Source of the DNA: Corynebacterium efficiens YS-314
Lineage (GTDB): Bacteria > Actinomycetota > Actinomycetes > Mycobacteriales > Mycobacteriaceae
Length of the DNA: 64,000 bases
Assembly (NCBI RefSeq): GCF_000011305.1
Contig: NC_004369.1
Coordinates: 620,001 to 684,000 of the forward strand
Direction of reading: 5' to 3'
The translations under genes and the position numbers were made by a program. Of this stretch, positions 8,187 through 19,239 are shown piece by piece (the first letter of the stretch is position 1; every line of letters starts with the position of its first letter). The notes below the pieces were generated by a model that saw nothing but the letters and a program-made list of their open reading frames with translations, did not search any database and was not told where the DNA came from.

Positions 8187-9290
8187 ATGAATCTGCTCAC
8201 CACCCGCATCGATCTGGACGCCATCGCCCACAACACCCGTCTGCTGAAGAACCGGGTGGGCGCGGCGAAACTGATGGCGGTGGTCAAGGCGGACGGGTAC
8301 AACCACGGCATGGACCGGGTCGCCCCGGTCATGGCGGCCAACGGTGCGGATGCGTTCGGGGTGGCCACCATCGCCGAGGCCCTGGCATTGCGCGCCACCG
8401 GCATCACCACGCCGATCCTGTGCTGGATCTGGTCCCCGGAACAGGACTGGGCTGCCGCCGTCGAGGCGGGCATCGACCTCGCGGTGATCTCCCCGCGGCA
8501 CGCCCGGGTGCTTGTCGACGCACCCCCCACCTCCCGGGCCATCCGCGTCAGCGTCAAGGTGGACACCGCGCTGCACCGTTCCGGTGTGGATGAACAGGAC
8601 TGGGACGCGGTGTTCACCCTGCTCCGCGACTGCGGGCACATCGAGGTCACCGGGTTGTTCACCCACCTGTCCTGCGCCGATGAACCCGGCAACCCGGAGA
8701 CCGACCACCAGGCGGAGACCTTCCGGCGGGCCATCGACCGGGCCCGCGCCCTGGGCCTGGAGGTGCCGGAGAACCACCTGTGCAATTCCCCGGCCACGCT
8801 CACCCGCCCGGATCTGCACATGGACATGGTCCGCCCGGGTGTGGCCCTGTACGGTCTGGAACCCATCCCGGGCCTGGACCATGGTCTGCGGCCGGCGATG
8901 ACGTGGGCGGGGGCGATCACCGTCGTCAAGCCCATCAGAAAGGGTGAGGGGACCTCCTACGGGCTGACCTGGCGCGCCGAGGCGGACGGGTTCGTGGCGG
9001 TGGTGCCGGCAGGCTATGCCGACGGTGTGCCCCGTGCGGCCCAGGATCACCTGCGGGTCCACGTCAACGGTCATGACTACCCACAGGTGGGGCGGGTGTG
9101 CATGGATCAGTTCGTCATCTTCCTGGGTGATAATCCCCACGGCGTGACCGCCGGTGATGAGGCGGTCATCTTCGGCGGCACCGGCATGTCCGCCACCGAG
9201 CTTGCCGACGCCCTGGCCACCATCAACTATGAGGTCATCTGCCGGCCCACCGGCCGCACAGTCCGCGACTACACAGGAGAAGGCAAATGA
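8187..9290 (+). CDS. alr: Alanine racemase
   Basis: PLP enzyme that interconverts L- and D-alanine to supply D-Ala for peptidoglycan. The 367 residues match the family. K34 in [11 protein letters not shown] is the PLP lysine; Y258 in TSYGLTW is the second catalytic base; [11 protein letters not shown] and the C-terminal MDQF are also present. The last four bases overlap tsaE (ATGA), so alr and tsaE are co-translated, as in many bacteria. Confidence 0.97.
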   Translation: MNLLTTRIDLDAIAHNTRLLKNRVGAAKLMAVVKADGYNHGMDRVAPVMAANGADAFGVATIAEALALRATGITTPILCWIWSPEQDWAAAVEAGIDLAVISPRHARVLVDAPPTSRAIRVSVKVDTALHRSGVDEQDWDAVFTLLRDCGHIEVTGLFTHLSCADEPGNPETDHQAETFRRAIDRARALGLEVPENHLCNSPATLTRPDLHMDMVRPGVALYGLEPIPGLDHGLRPAMTWAGAITVVKPIRKGEGTSYGLTWRAEADGFVAVVPAGYADGVPRAAQDHLRVHVNGHDYPQVGRVCMDQFVIFLGDNPHGVTAGDEAVIFGGTGMSATELADALATINYEVICRPTGRTVRDYTGEGK

Positions 9291-9790
9291 AACCCGATTT
9301 CCCCGCATCCGGTACCCGACGCCTCGACACCGCGGCGCAGACCCAGGCTTTCGGGGAGGAACTCGGCCGGGCCCTGGAGGCCGGGGACGTGGTGGTCCTC
9401 GACGGCCCCCTCGGTGCCGGCAAGACCACCTTCACCCAGGGGCTGGCCCGGGGCATGCAGGTCAGGGGCCGGGTCACCTCACCGACCTTCGTCATCGCCC
9501 GGGAACACCGCTCCGAGGTCGGTGGCCCCACCCTCATCCACCTGGATGCCTACCGCCTGCTGGGGGAGGACCCGGACGATGTGGATTCCGACCCGATCGG
9601 CGCCCTGGACTCCCTCGACCTGGACACCGACCTGGACACCGCCGTGGTGGTGGCGGAATGGGGTGGGGGACTGGTGGAGCAGATCACCGAGTCCTACCTG
9701 CTGATCTCCATCGACCGGGAGACCGCCGTGACCGAGGACCCGGAGTCAGAGGCCCGCATCTTCACCTGGCAATGGAGAAGCAGGCACTGA
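9287..9790 (+). CDS. tsaE: tRNA threonylcarbamoyladenosine biosynthesis ATPase TsaE
   Basis: A 167-residue P-loop ATPase needed, with TsaB and TsaD, for the t6A37 modification of ANN-decoding tRNAs. Walker A is GPLGAGKTT at residues 40-48, followed by [13 protein letters not shown], the family's characteristic switch. A conserved HLDAYRL and a VVAEWGGG near the end are also typical. It overlaps alr by four bases. tsaB and tsaD lie 3.2 to 4.4 kb downstream on the same strand, after an inserted transporter and a hydrolase gene. Confidence 0.95.
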   Translation: MKPDFPASGTRRLDTAAQTQAFGEELGRALEAGDVVVLDGPLGAGKTTFTQGLARGMQVRGRVTSPTFVIAREHRSEVGGPTLIHLDAYRLLGEDPDDVDSDPIGALDSLDLDTDLDTAVVVAEWGGGLVEQITESYLLISIDRETAVTEDPESEARIFTWQWRSRH

Positions 9791-9989
9791 ACTGAGGCGC
9801 TGACCAGTCCTTTCCCACCAGGGTTTCTGTATCTGTTGTTTTATGTCCGGTGCTGCGGGATCATTGAGTCAATGGAGTTAATGGCGGATGCGCCCCCAGG
9901 ACCCGTGACCACGGTGGAGTAGAGATCATGGGATACCCGGAGGAATCTCCGCGGTGAGAATCCGCTGATCTCGAAGGAGTGGTCCCAAC

Positions 9990-11582
9990 GTGCTTGATTT
10001 CCTTGCGGCAAACCCACTGATCGCCCTGGCGGTGATCCTCGCGGTGGGTCTGGCCATCGGTCGGATCTCACTATTCGGGGTGTCCCTCGGTGCCGCGGCC
10101 GTGTTGATCGTGGCGCTGGTGGTCTCCACCCTCAACCCGGACATCCAGATCCCGGCCTTCGTGTTCCAGCTGGGTCTGGCCATGTTCGTCTATGTCATCG
10201 GCATCTCGGCGGGCCCGGCCTTCTTCCGGGAGTTCCGCTCGCGGGGATGGAAACTCACGCTTTTCATGATCACGCTGCTGGTATCCCTGACAGCCCTGGC
10301 CTGGGTTCTCATCCGGGCCTTCGGACTGGGGGCCGGGGCGGGCGCCGGCATGTTCGCCGGCTCGCTGACCTCCACGCCGGGTATGGCCGCGGTGGTCGCA
10401 CTCATGGACCCAGCCCAGGCCGGTGACCCCGTCATCGGGTACTCCCTGGCCTACCCCGGTGCCGTGCTGGGTTCCATCCTGGTCGCGGCGGTGGGCGCGA
10501 AACTGCTCAAGGTCAACCACACCGAGGATGCCCGCGAGGAGGGACTGGTCACCGAACCCCTGGTGTGGAAGGGCGTGCGTATCGGGGAGGGGATCAGCGG
10601 CACCATCGGAGACCTGCCCCGGTTGTCGGGTCAGCAGATCATCGCCACCCGCATCGTGGAGGATCCCCATGAACACCGCCTGGCGGATCCGACGCTGCCC
10701 ATCAAACCCGGCATGGAACTGGTCATCAACGGCACCGTCAACGCGGTCGACCGGGCGATCGCCGCGCTGGGGGGTGAATGCGACACCAAGATCGAGGACA
10801 CCGAACTGGTGTACTCCCGGTTCACTGTCTCCAACCCGGACATCGTCGGACGCACCGTCGCGGAACTGGATCCGGTGGCCAACGGATTCATGATCGCGCG
10901 TATCCGGCAGGGGGACACCGAGATCGTCCCGCACCGGGACACCGTGCTCAACTACTCCGACCGCGTCCGCGTGGTCGCCGCACCGGGACGCATGGGCGAG
11001 GTACGACGCTTCCTCGGCGACTCCGAGAAGGCCCTGGGGGATGTCAACCTGCTGCCGTTCGCCATCGGACTGTCCCTCGGCCTGCTGCTGGGGGCGATCC
11101 CCGTCCCGCTGCCCGGGGACACCACGATGTACCTGGGTTTCGGTGGTGGACCCATCGTCGCCGGTCTCATCCTCGGTGCCCTCAACCGCACCGGGCCCAT
11201 CACCTGGCAGCTGCCCTTCCACGCCAACAGGACCATCTCCACGCTGGGGCTCGCGCTGTTCCTGGCCGGTGTGGGTACCTCCGCCGGTGCGGGTTTCCGT
11301 CAGGCACTGACCGATCCGCAGTCCTTCGTCTACATGGGGGTGGGCTTTGCCATCACCGTCACCTCGGCGCTGGTGTGCGCCGTGGTGGGCATGTGGCTGC
11401 TGAAATTGAAATGGGATGAATCCATGGGCGTGGCCGCCGGCGCCACCACCAACCCGGCGATCATCTCCTACCTCAATGACCAGACCGGCACGGACCTGGC
11501 CAACCGTGGGTATGCCACGGTGTACCCCACTGCCATGATCGGCAAGATCCTGGCCTGTCAGGTGCTGTTCCTGCTGTTGTAG
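9990..11582 (+). CDS. AAE-family (AspT/YidE-type) membrane transporter with RCK_C domains
   Basis: A 530-residue protein with two hydrophobic blocks: about five helices in residues 1-175 and about five in 375-530. Between them (about 195-370) are two cytosolic TrkA-C/RCK_C-like domains. This is the layout of the aspartate:alanine exchanger family, which includes succinate exporters of corynebacteria. Repeated GMAAVVALM and TTNPAIISYL motifs in the two halves fit the internal duplication of the family. Start is GTG 9990 with AAGGAG 10 bases upstream. Transported substrate cannot be read from the sequence. Confidence 0.85.
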   Translation: MLDFLAANPLIALAVILAVGLAIGRISLFGVSLGAAAVLIVALVVSTLNPDIQIPAFVFQLGLAMFVYVIGISAGPAFFREFRSRGWKLTLFMITLLVSLTALAWVLIRAFGLGAGAGAGMFAGSLTSTPGMAAVVALMDPAQAGDPVIGYSLAYPGAVLGSILVAAVGAKLLKVNHTEDAREEGLVTEPLVWKGVRIGEGISGTIGDLPRLSGQQIIATRIVEDPHEHRLADPTLPIKPGMELVINGTVNAVDRAIAALGGECDTKIEDTELVYSRFTVSNPDIVGRTVAELDPVANGFMIARIRQGDTEIVPHRDTVLNYSDRVRVVAAPGRMGEVRRFLGDSEKALGDVNLLPFAIGLSLGLLLGAIPVPLPGDTTMYLGFGGGPIVAGLILGALNRTGPITWQLPFHANRTISTLGLALFLAGVGTSAGAGFRQALTDPQSFVYMGVGFAITVTSALVCAVVGMWLLKLKWDESMGVAAGATTNPAIISYLNDQTGTDLANRGYATVYPTAMIGKILACQVLFLLL

Positions 11583-11626
11583 GTGCCGGGGTTGCCGGGA
11601 GGTGATCCGGGGGCCGCCCGGGGACG

Positions 11627-11665
11627 GACCGGGTGGCCCGACCGGGTGGCCCGACCGGGTGGCCC
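11627..11665. repeat. Three perfect 13-bp tandem repeats
   Basis: GACCGGGTGGCCC occurs three times in a row between the transporter and the peptidase gene. A fourth partial copy follows. It is non-coding if the peptidase starts at 11723. Confidence 0.8.
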
Positions 11666-11722
11666 GATTGGGGGCTGACCGGGGGCGGGCCCGTGTCCAC
11701 CCGCGGGCGTAACCTGGATGGC

Positions 11723-12979
11723 ATGACTGAACTGAGCACCACCCACCTCGGGGAACTGCGCCTGGACGAACTCACCCTCACCGTCCCCCTGACCACTGAC
11801 GTGGCCGATGAGCGCACCATCGACATCTTCGCCCGCATCGCCACCCGGCCGGGTGGAGAGACACTGCCGTACCTGGTGTTCCTGCAGGGAGGGCCCGGCA
11901 ATGAGGCACCCCGCCCCAGCCTGGAACCCCTCAACCCGAGCTGGTTGAAGGCAGCCCTGGAACACTACCGGGTGGTCATGCTCGATCAGCGTGGCACCGG
12001 GTTGTCCACCCCGGTCTCCGACCGCATCCTGGAGGAGCACACCACCGCAGAGATCGTGGAGTACTTGAGCCACCTGCGGGCCGACGGCATCGTGCGGGAC
12101 TGTGAGGCCGTGCGCGAGTATCTCGGTGTCAGGCAGTGGAATGTGCTCGGCCAGTCCTTCGGTGGTTTCACCACCCTGCACTACCTGTCCACCCACCCGG
12201 ATTCCCTGGATGATGTATTCATCACCGGTGGGCTCAGCGCCATCGACCGCCCCGCGGAGGATGTCTACGCCAACTGCTATGAACGCATGCGGTACAACTC
12301 CGAGCAGTACTACCGGCGGTTCCCGGAAGACCGGGTGGGCATCCAACGGCTGGTGGAGCGTGCCCGGGCGGGTGAGATCATCCTGCCCACCGGGGAGGTG
12401 GTCTCCGAATCGCGTCTGCGTTCACTGGGGCATCTGCTCGGCAGCAATGACGGTTGGCTGGACCTCCACCACCTGCTGGAGCGTGACCCCCGCTCCAACG
12501 CCTTCCTCCACGACCTCGCGGACCTACTGCCCTTCGGTGCCCGCAACCCCCTCTACTACGTGCTGCATGAATCCTCCTACGCCGACGGCGTGGTCACCGA
12601 CTGGGCGGCACAACGCGTCTACCCCGAGGCCTTCCGGGAGGATCCCACCCTGCTCACCGGTGAGCACGTGTTCCCCGAGTGGGCGGACACCGTCCCCGCA
12701 CTGCGCCCCTGGAAGGACGTCGCCCTCGCCCTGGCGCAGCAGGAGTGGCCGAAACTCTATGACGCCGCCGCCCTGGAGACCTCCGGTGCCACGGGTGCCG
12801 CGGCTGTCTATGCCAATGATGTCTTCGTCCCCCTCGACTTCTCCCTGGAAACCGCACGTCACCTGCCCGGGGTGAAGCTGTACATCACCAGTGGGCATGA
12901 ACACAACGGCCTGCGCGCCAGCAACGGCCGGGTGCTCGCCCACCTCATCGATCTGGCCCACGGCCGGAAGGTACGCTGA
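11723..12979 (+). CDS. pip: Prolyl aminopeptidase-like alpha/beta hydrolase
   Basis: A 418-residue alpha/beta hydrolase of the tricorn-interacting/prolyl iminopeptidase group. Visible motifs are the oxyanion loop LQGGPG (residues 54-59), DQRGTG (88-93) and the nucleophile elbow GQSFGG with S145. A late His lies in SGHEHNG. It should cleave N-terminal proline or similar residues from peptides in the cytosol. The frame is open for 30 codons upstream, but that part is a tandem repeat; ATG 11723 gives the natural N-terminus. It is followed after 6 bases by tsaB. Confidence 0.85.
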   Translation: MTELSTTHLGELRLDELTLTVPLTTDVADERTIDIFARIATRPGGETLPYLVFLQGGPGNEAPRPSLEPLNPSWLKAALEHYRVVMLDQRGTGLSTPVSDRILEEHTTAEIVEYLSHLRADGIVRDCEAVREYLGVRQWNVLGQSFGGFTTLHYLSTHPDSLDDVFITGGLSAIDRPAEDVYANCYERMRYNSEQYYRRFPEDRVGIQRLVERARAGEIILPTGEVVSESRLRSLGHLLGSNDGWLDLHHLLERDPRSNAFLHDLADLLPFGARNPLYYVLHESSYADGVVTDWAAQRVYPEAFREDPTLLTGEHVFPEWADTVPALRPWKDVALALAQQEWPKLYDAAALETSGATGAAAVYANDVFVPLDFSLETARHLPGVKLYITSGHEHNGLRASNGRVLAHLIDLAHGRKVR

Positions 12980-12985
12980 TTCCCC

Positions 12986-13660
12986 GTGTTAGTACTAGCC
13001 ATAGACACCTCAACCCCGGACCTCATCGTCGGCATCGTCGACGCCTCCACCGGCACCACCCGTGCCCAGCGCATCATCGAAGACACCCGTGAGCACAATG
13101 AACAACTCACCCCGATGGTCAAGGCGGCGCTTGCCGACGCCGACCTGACCTTCGCCGACCTCGGAGCCGTCGTGGTCGGTTGCGGACCGGGCCCCTTCAC
13201 CGGACTACGCGTGGGCATGGTCTCCGGGGCGGCCTTCGGTGATGCCCTCGGCATACCCGTCCATGGTGTGTGCTCACTCGATGCCATCGCTCACGGCATT
13301 GACTTCTCCTCCACACCACGCGCCCTGGTGGCCACCGATGCCCGCCGGCGGGAGATCTACTGGGCCACCTATGACAACGGCACCCGCACCGCCGGACCGG
13401 AGGTCATCGCGCCGGGGCACCTCGAATTACCCCATGAGGTGGATGTCATCTCCATCCCGGCACACCTGGGGGAGAAGTTGCCGGAGGCACTTGAGGGCGT
13501 CGACAAGCTCTCGTTGACGCCGCTGCCCGCCCACCTGGTGGCGGTCGCGGACCTGACCGCCACCCCGGGGCCGCTGGTGCCGATGTACCTGCGCCGACCG
13601 GACGCGAAGGAACCCAAAGCAAAGCCGAGATCGGCTGCCATCCCGGAGGTGGAATTATGA
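12986..13660 (+). CDS. tsaB: tRNA t6A biosynthesis protein TsaB
   Basis: A 224-residue ASKHA-fold partner of TsaD. It begins VLAIDTSTPDLIVGIVD and has the GCGPGPFTGLRVGM stretch typical of the family. GTG 12986 is the start; no upstream ATG gives a sensible N-terminus. It overlaps rimI by four bases (ATGA) and tsaD follows shortly, the standard tsaB-rimI-tsaD order. Confidence 0.95.
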   Translation: MLVLAIDTSTPDLIVGIVDASTGTTRAQRIIEDTREHNEQLTPMVKAALADADLTFADLGAVVVGCGPGPFTGLRVGMVSGAAFGDALGIPVHGVCSLDAIAHGIDFSSTPRALVATDARRREIYWATYDNGTRTAGPEVIAPGHLELPHEVDVISIPAHLGEKLPEALEGVDKLSLTPLPAHLVAVADLTATPGPLVPMYLRRPDAKEPKAKPRSAAIPEVEL

Positions 13661-14184
13661 CAGCGAACCAGTTTGAACTGCGGGAGCTACGCCGCGGGGA
13701 CGCCGAACGCTGTGCCGAATTGGAACGGGTGCTCTTCCCCGGGGACAACCCCTGGCCCCGCGATGTGTTCGTGGTGGAGTTCTCCCACCCCACCAATTTC
13801 TACATCGGGGCATTCGATGATGACCATCTGGTCGCCTACGCGGGACTGGCGATGATGGGGCCGACGGAGGATCCTGAATTCGAGATCCACACCATCGGCG
13901 TGGACCCCGAATTCCAGCGCCGGGGTCTGGGACGGGTCCTCATGGATCAGCTGATGCACGTGGCTGACAGCCACGACGGCCCGGTGTTCCTGGAGGTCCG
14001 TACCGACAACCTGCCCGCGATCCGGATGTATGAGGCCTTCGGTTTCACGATCCTGGCCACCCGTAAGAACTACTACCGGCCCTCCGGCGCGGATGCCTAC
14101 ACCATGCAGCGACCCCGCCTGAGCGACCGGCGCGACAGTGACGGAAGCTCCGGCGGAAGTTCCGACGGAAGTTCCGGAAACTGA
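13657..14184 (+). CDS. rimI: Ribosomal protein S18 alanine N-acetyltransferase-like GNAT protein
   Basis: A 175-residue GNAT acetyltransferase. The acetyl-CoA loop is FQRRGLGRVLM and the end of the fold reads VRTDNLPAIRMYEAFGFTILATRKNYY, typical of RimI. The last 25 residues are a Ser/Gly/Asp-rich tail (SSGGSSDGSSGN) from short repeats, unlikely to fold. Position between tsaB and tsaD supports the RimI name; in vivo substrate is not proven. Confidence 0.9.
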   Translation: MTANQFELRELRRGDAERCAELERVLFPGDNPWPRDVFVVEFSHPTNFYIGAFDDDHLVAYAGLAMMGPTEDPEFEIHTIGVDPEFQRRGLGRVLMDQLMHVADSHDGPVFLEVRTDNLPAIRMYEAFGFTILATRKNYYRPSGADAYTMQRPRLSDRRDSDGSSGGSSDGSSGN

Positions 14185-14207
14185 TGCCGGGGACTATTCT
14201 CTAAACA

Positions 14208-15242
14208 ATGATTGTCCTGGGTATTGAGAGCTCCTGTGATGAAACCGGTGTGGGCGTGGTCGACCTGGATGAGCAGGGCAACCTGACCATCCTCGCCGAC
14301 GCGGTGGCATCCTCCATGCAGGATCACGCACGTTTCGGTGGTGTCGTGCCGGAGATCGCCTCCCGCGCACATCTGGAATCCATGGTGCCGGTCATGCGAG
14401 AGGCGCTGCACCGGGCGGGCATCGATAAACCCGATGCGGTGGCCGCCACCGTCGGCCCCGGTCTGGCCGGCGCCCTGCTGGTCGGTGCCAGCGCCGCCAA
14501 GGCCTACGCCGCCGCCTGGGATGTGCCGTTCTACGCCGTCAACCACCTCGGCGGACATGTCGCCGTGGCCAACCTCGACGGCGAACCCCTGCCGCATTCG
14601 GTGGCGCTGCTGGTCTCCGGCGGGCACACCCAGCTGCTCGAGGTCGAGGCTGTCGGCCTGCCCATGAAGGAGCTCGGCTCCACCCTCGATGACGCCGCCG
14701 GTGAGGCCTATGACAAGGTCTCGCGCCTGCTGGGGCTGGGATACCCGGGTGGGCCGGTCATCGACAAGCTGGCGCGCCGGGGTGACCCGCAGGCCATCGC
14801 CTTCCCCCGTGGTCTGATGAAGAAGTCCGATTCCCGCCATGATTTCTCCTTCTCCGGCCTCAAGACCGCCGTGGCACGCTATGTCGAGGCCGCCGAGCGC
14901 GCCGGCGAGGTCATCTCGGTGGAGGATGTGTGCGCCAGTTTCCAGGAGGCCGTCTGCGATGTCCTCACCTTCAAGGCTGTGCGCGCCTGCCAGGACGTCG
15001 GGGCGAAGGTGCTGCTGCTCGGCGGTGGTGTGGCCGCGAACTCCCGTCTGCGGGAACTCGCCCAGGAGCGTTGTGATGCCGCCGGCATCGAACTGCGTGT
15101 GCCCAGCTTCAAGCTGTGCACCGACAATGGCGTGATGATCGCCGCCCTGGCTGCCCAACGCATCCACGAAGGCGCTGGTGGATCCGCCCTGACTGTGGGA
15201 ACGGACCCATCTTTGGCGGTTGAGACACCTCAGGTGTTCTGA
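14208..15242 (+). CDS. tsaD: tRNA N6-threonylcarbamoyltransferase TsaD
   Basis: Catalytic subunit of t6A synthesis, transferring threonylcarbamoyl from TC-AMP to A37. The 344 residues are the normal length. It starts [14 protein letters not shown], has the metal-binding H113-x-x-x-H117 in [15 protein letters not shown], and [13 protein letters not shown] near the C-terminus. It is 23 bases downstream of rimI. The start of the next gene (ATG 15262) is 19 bases after its stop. Confidence 0.97.
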   Translation: MIVLGIESSCDETGVGVVDLDEQGNLTILADAVASSMQDHARFGGVVPEIASRAHLESMVPVMREALHRAGIDKPDAVAATVGPGLAGALLVGASAAKAYAAAWDVPFYAVNHLGGHVAVANLDGEPLPHSVALLVSGGHTQLLEVEAVGLPMKELGSTLDDAAGEAYDKVSRLLGLGYPGGPVIDKLARRGDPQAIAFPRGLMKKSDSRHDFSFSGLKTAVARYVEAAERAGEVISVEDVCASFQEAVCDVLTFKAVRACQDVGAKVLLLGGGVAANSRLRELAQERCDAAGIELRVPSFKLCTDNGVMIAALAAQRIHEGAGGSALTVGTDPSLAVETPQVF

Positions 15243-15261
15243 CAGCCTAGACTTAACCGGC

Positions 15262-17070
15262 ATGAAGTCTGTGTTCACCGTTGACCAGATCCGCCGTGCC
15301 GAAAATAAACTACTTGCAGTACAGGACCACCCCGATGAGCTGATGATGTCGGCGGCGACCGCTGTCGCCGCCGTCGCCCGCGCGATGCTCACGCATCCGG
15401 CCGGGGAAGACGCCGGGGAGATAGCCGGTGGGATGGCCGGAGAGGTTGCCGGGGACTTCGCAGAGGAGGACATCCTCCTGCTGGTCGGTTCCGGCGGCAA
15501 CGGTGGCGACGCCCTCTACGCCGGGGCATTCCTGGCCAGCGAGGGACACCACGTGGATGCGCTCCTGCTGGGCGGGGACCGGGTCCATGAGCGGGCCCTT
15601 GAGTTCTTCACCGCCGCCGGTGGCACGGTGGTGACCGGCAAACCACCTCATTATGACTACTGCCTGGTCATCGACGGCATCCTCGGGATCGGTGGACGCG
15701 GTGGCATCCAGGTGGACACCGCACAGTTCATGGAGCATTTCTACTCCGCAGGTATTCCGGTGCTCGCGGTGGACATCCCCTCCGGTGTCGATGCGGATAC
15801 CGGGGCCCTCCCGGAGCCCACGCTGGTGCAGCTGGAGGGCTACGAAACAGGTGCGCCGATCGCGCGTCAGAAGATCCCGACCCATATCAATGCCGATGTG
15901 ACCATCACCTTCGGCGGATTGCGCCGGGCGCATGCGGTGTCCGCGGCCTGCGGGTATGTGCTGATGTCGGATATCCGCGTCAACGGCACGGGGCAGGGTG
16001 GGCAGGGGACCAGCCAGGGAGCCGGGCTCAGCCTGGCGGAGGCGCTCCAGGAGGTCCAGTTCGAGGACGCCAGCCCCACCCTCTACACCTCCCGGGCATG
16101 GCGTGCGGAACTGGAGAATCCCGATGCTGCGCCGGTGCCGCCGGTGCCCGGGGTGTTCCCGATCGGTTCGCAGTTCATCCTGCTCGACATGGAACCCACA
16201 CCCGAATCCGACAAGTACACCGGGGGAGTGGTCGGCATTGTGGCCGGTAGCGCGCAGTATCTGGGGGCGGCGGTGCTGGCATGTTCCGGTGCGGTGCGCG
16301 CGACCAGTTCGATGGTCCGTTTCGTCGGTGATGAGGCCGTGCGTGGGCAGGTCCTCGCGGCGCTGCCCGAGGTGGTGGCCACGCCGACCATCGGGGAGAG
16401 TGGGCGCGTACAGAGCTGGGTCTACGGCCCCGGGCGTGGCACGGGGGAGGAGCAGGTGCGGGAGCTGGCCACCCTGTTCGGGCATCCCGAGCCGGTGCTT
16501 GTCGACGCCGATGGCATCACCCTCATCGCCCGCTCACCGGAGTTGCTGGAGACCCTCCGTCACCGCGCCGGACCCACTGTCCTGACCCCCCACAAGGGGG
16601 AATTCGAGCGACTGGCGGATGCTCTGCGTGAGGCGGGTGCCCAGATCCCGTCCGCGCACACCGATCCGATCGGTGCGGCCCTGGCCGCGGCCCGTGAACT
16701 GGACTGCTGCGTGCTGCTCAAGGGGCGTGCCACGGTGGTCGCCACCTCGGATTATGCCTACGTGGTCAACGCAGGCCACTCCTGGTCAGCGACCCCCGGT
16801 TCCGGCGATGTGCTCTCGGGCCTGGTGGGTGCGCATCTGGCGCGGAGTTATGCGGAACTGAGCCGGGTTCCTGAGTTCATCCCGGATATGCGCATTCCGG
16901 GGACGGCTGTGTATTCAATGGTGGCTCCAGCGGTGAGCATCCATGCGGTGGCTGCGATCCTGTCTGCCCGCACCGAGTTCGGTCATGCCCCCACCTCCGC
17001 CTCCCGCATCGCAGAGCACATTCCCGCGGCCACGGCACGGGCGAATGCGAATCGGCCCCTGAACTCCTGA
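15262..17070 (+). CDS. nnrD: Bifunctional NAD(P)H-hydrate epimerase/dehydratase NnrD
   Basis: Repairs hydrated NAD(P)H. The 602 residues hold an N-terminal YjeF_N epimerase domain (about 1-235, with VGSGGNGGDALYAG and VDIPSGVDADTG) and a C-terminal ADP-dependent dehydratase domain (about 290-590, with LTPHKGEFERL and ATPGSGDVLSG). An extra segment links them. ATG 15262 gives the standard opening; the frame is open 14 codons upstream inside tsaD. It is longer than the roughly 500-residue E. coli protein because of Gly/Gln-rich insertions. Confidence 0.93.
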   Translation: MKSVFTVDQIRRAENKLLAVQDHPDELMMSAATAVAAVARAMLTHPAGEDAGEIAGGMAGEVAGDFAEEDILLLVGSGGNGGDALYAGAFLASEGHHVDALLLGGDRVHERALEFFTAAGGTVVTGKPPHYDYCLVIDGILGIGGRGGIQVDTAQFMEHFYSAGIPVLAVDIPSGVDADTGALPEPTLVQLEGYETGAPIARQKIPTHINADVTITFGGLRRAHAVSAACGYVLMSDIRVNGTGQGGQGTSQGAGLSLAEALQEVQFEDASPTLYTSRAWRAELENPDAAPVPPVPGVFPIGSQFILLDMEPTPESDKYTGGVVGIVAGSAQYLGAAVLACSGAVRATSSMVRFVGDEAVRGQVLAALPEVVATPTIGESGRVQSWVYGPGRGTGEEQVRELATLFGHPEPVLVDADGITLIARSPELLETLRHRAGPTVLTPHKGEFERLADALREAGAQIPSAHTDPIGAALAAARELDCCVLLKGRATVVATSDYAYVVNAGHSWSATPGSGDVLSGLVGAHLARSYAELSRVPEFIPDMRIPGTAVYSMVAPAVSIHAVAAILSARTEFGHAPTSASRIAEHIPAATARANANRPLNS

Positions 17071-17090
17071 GGTGATCCTGCTCCCATCCC

Positions 17091-17102
17091 TGTTCGCGAA
17101 CA
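17091..17102. promoter_or_regulatory. 12-bp perfect palindrome upstream of the groESL operators
   Basis: TGTTCGCGAACA, directly followed by GCGAACAC, which repeats half of it. It lies 12 bases before the first CIRCE arm. It may be an additional regulator site; it does not match CIRCE. Confidence 0.4.
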
Positions 17103-17113
17103 GCGAACACGAT

Positions 17114-17163
17114 TTAGCACCCTTAGCGGTTGAGTGCTGGCACTCGTGAGGGTAGAGTGCCAG
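17114..17163. promoter_or_regulatory. Two overlapping CIRCE-like operators (HrcA sites)
   Basis: Site 1 is TTAGCACCC-N9-GAGTGCTGG (17114-17140). Site 2 is CTGGCACTC-N9-GAGTGCCAG (17137-17163), a perfect inverted repeat with the exact 9-9-9 geometry of CIRCE. They share four bases. CIRCE is the binding site of the heat-shock repressor HrcA; its place in front of groES is standard, but the tandem overlap is unusual. Confidence 0.85.
17130..17158 (+). promoter_or_regulatory. Candidate groES promoter inside the CIRCE sites
   Basis: TTGAGT (17130-17135), 17-bp spacer, TAGAGT (17153-17158). Both elements are part of CIRCE arms, so HrcA binding would directly block RNA polymerase. Confidence 0.6.
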
Positions 17164-17262
17164 TAGGTTGTTTGACACACAGTTGTTCACCCGCGACGAC
17201 GGCTGTGCTGGAAATCCACAACCGGCACAACAAGACACTCTTTTCTCATGGAAGGATTCATC

Positions 17263-19187
<1,925 letters not shown>

Positions 19188-19203
19188 GAGGTGATGTAGC
19201 AGA

Positions 19204-19235
19204 AACCGGCCGGGTGCCCCACCCGGCCGGTTTTT
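19204..19235 (+). terminator. Intrinsic terminator after groEL1
   Basis: AACCGGCCGGGTG pairs with CACCCGGCCGGTT around a short C loop, followed by TTTTT. It lies between convergent genes and on the other strand has no good T-run. Confidence 0.88.
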
Positions 19236-19239
19236 GTGC

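Noticed and set aside
8078..8935. 286-codon N-terminal extension of the alpha/beta hydrolase
   Set aside because: Antisense to alr with no recognisable domain.
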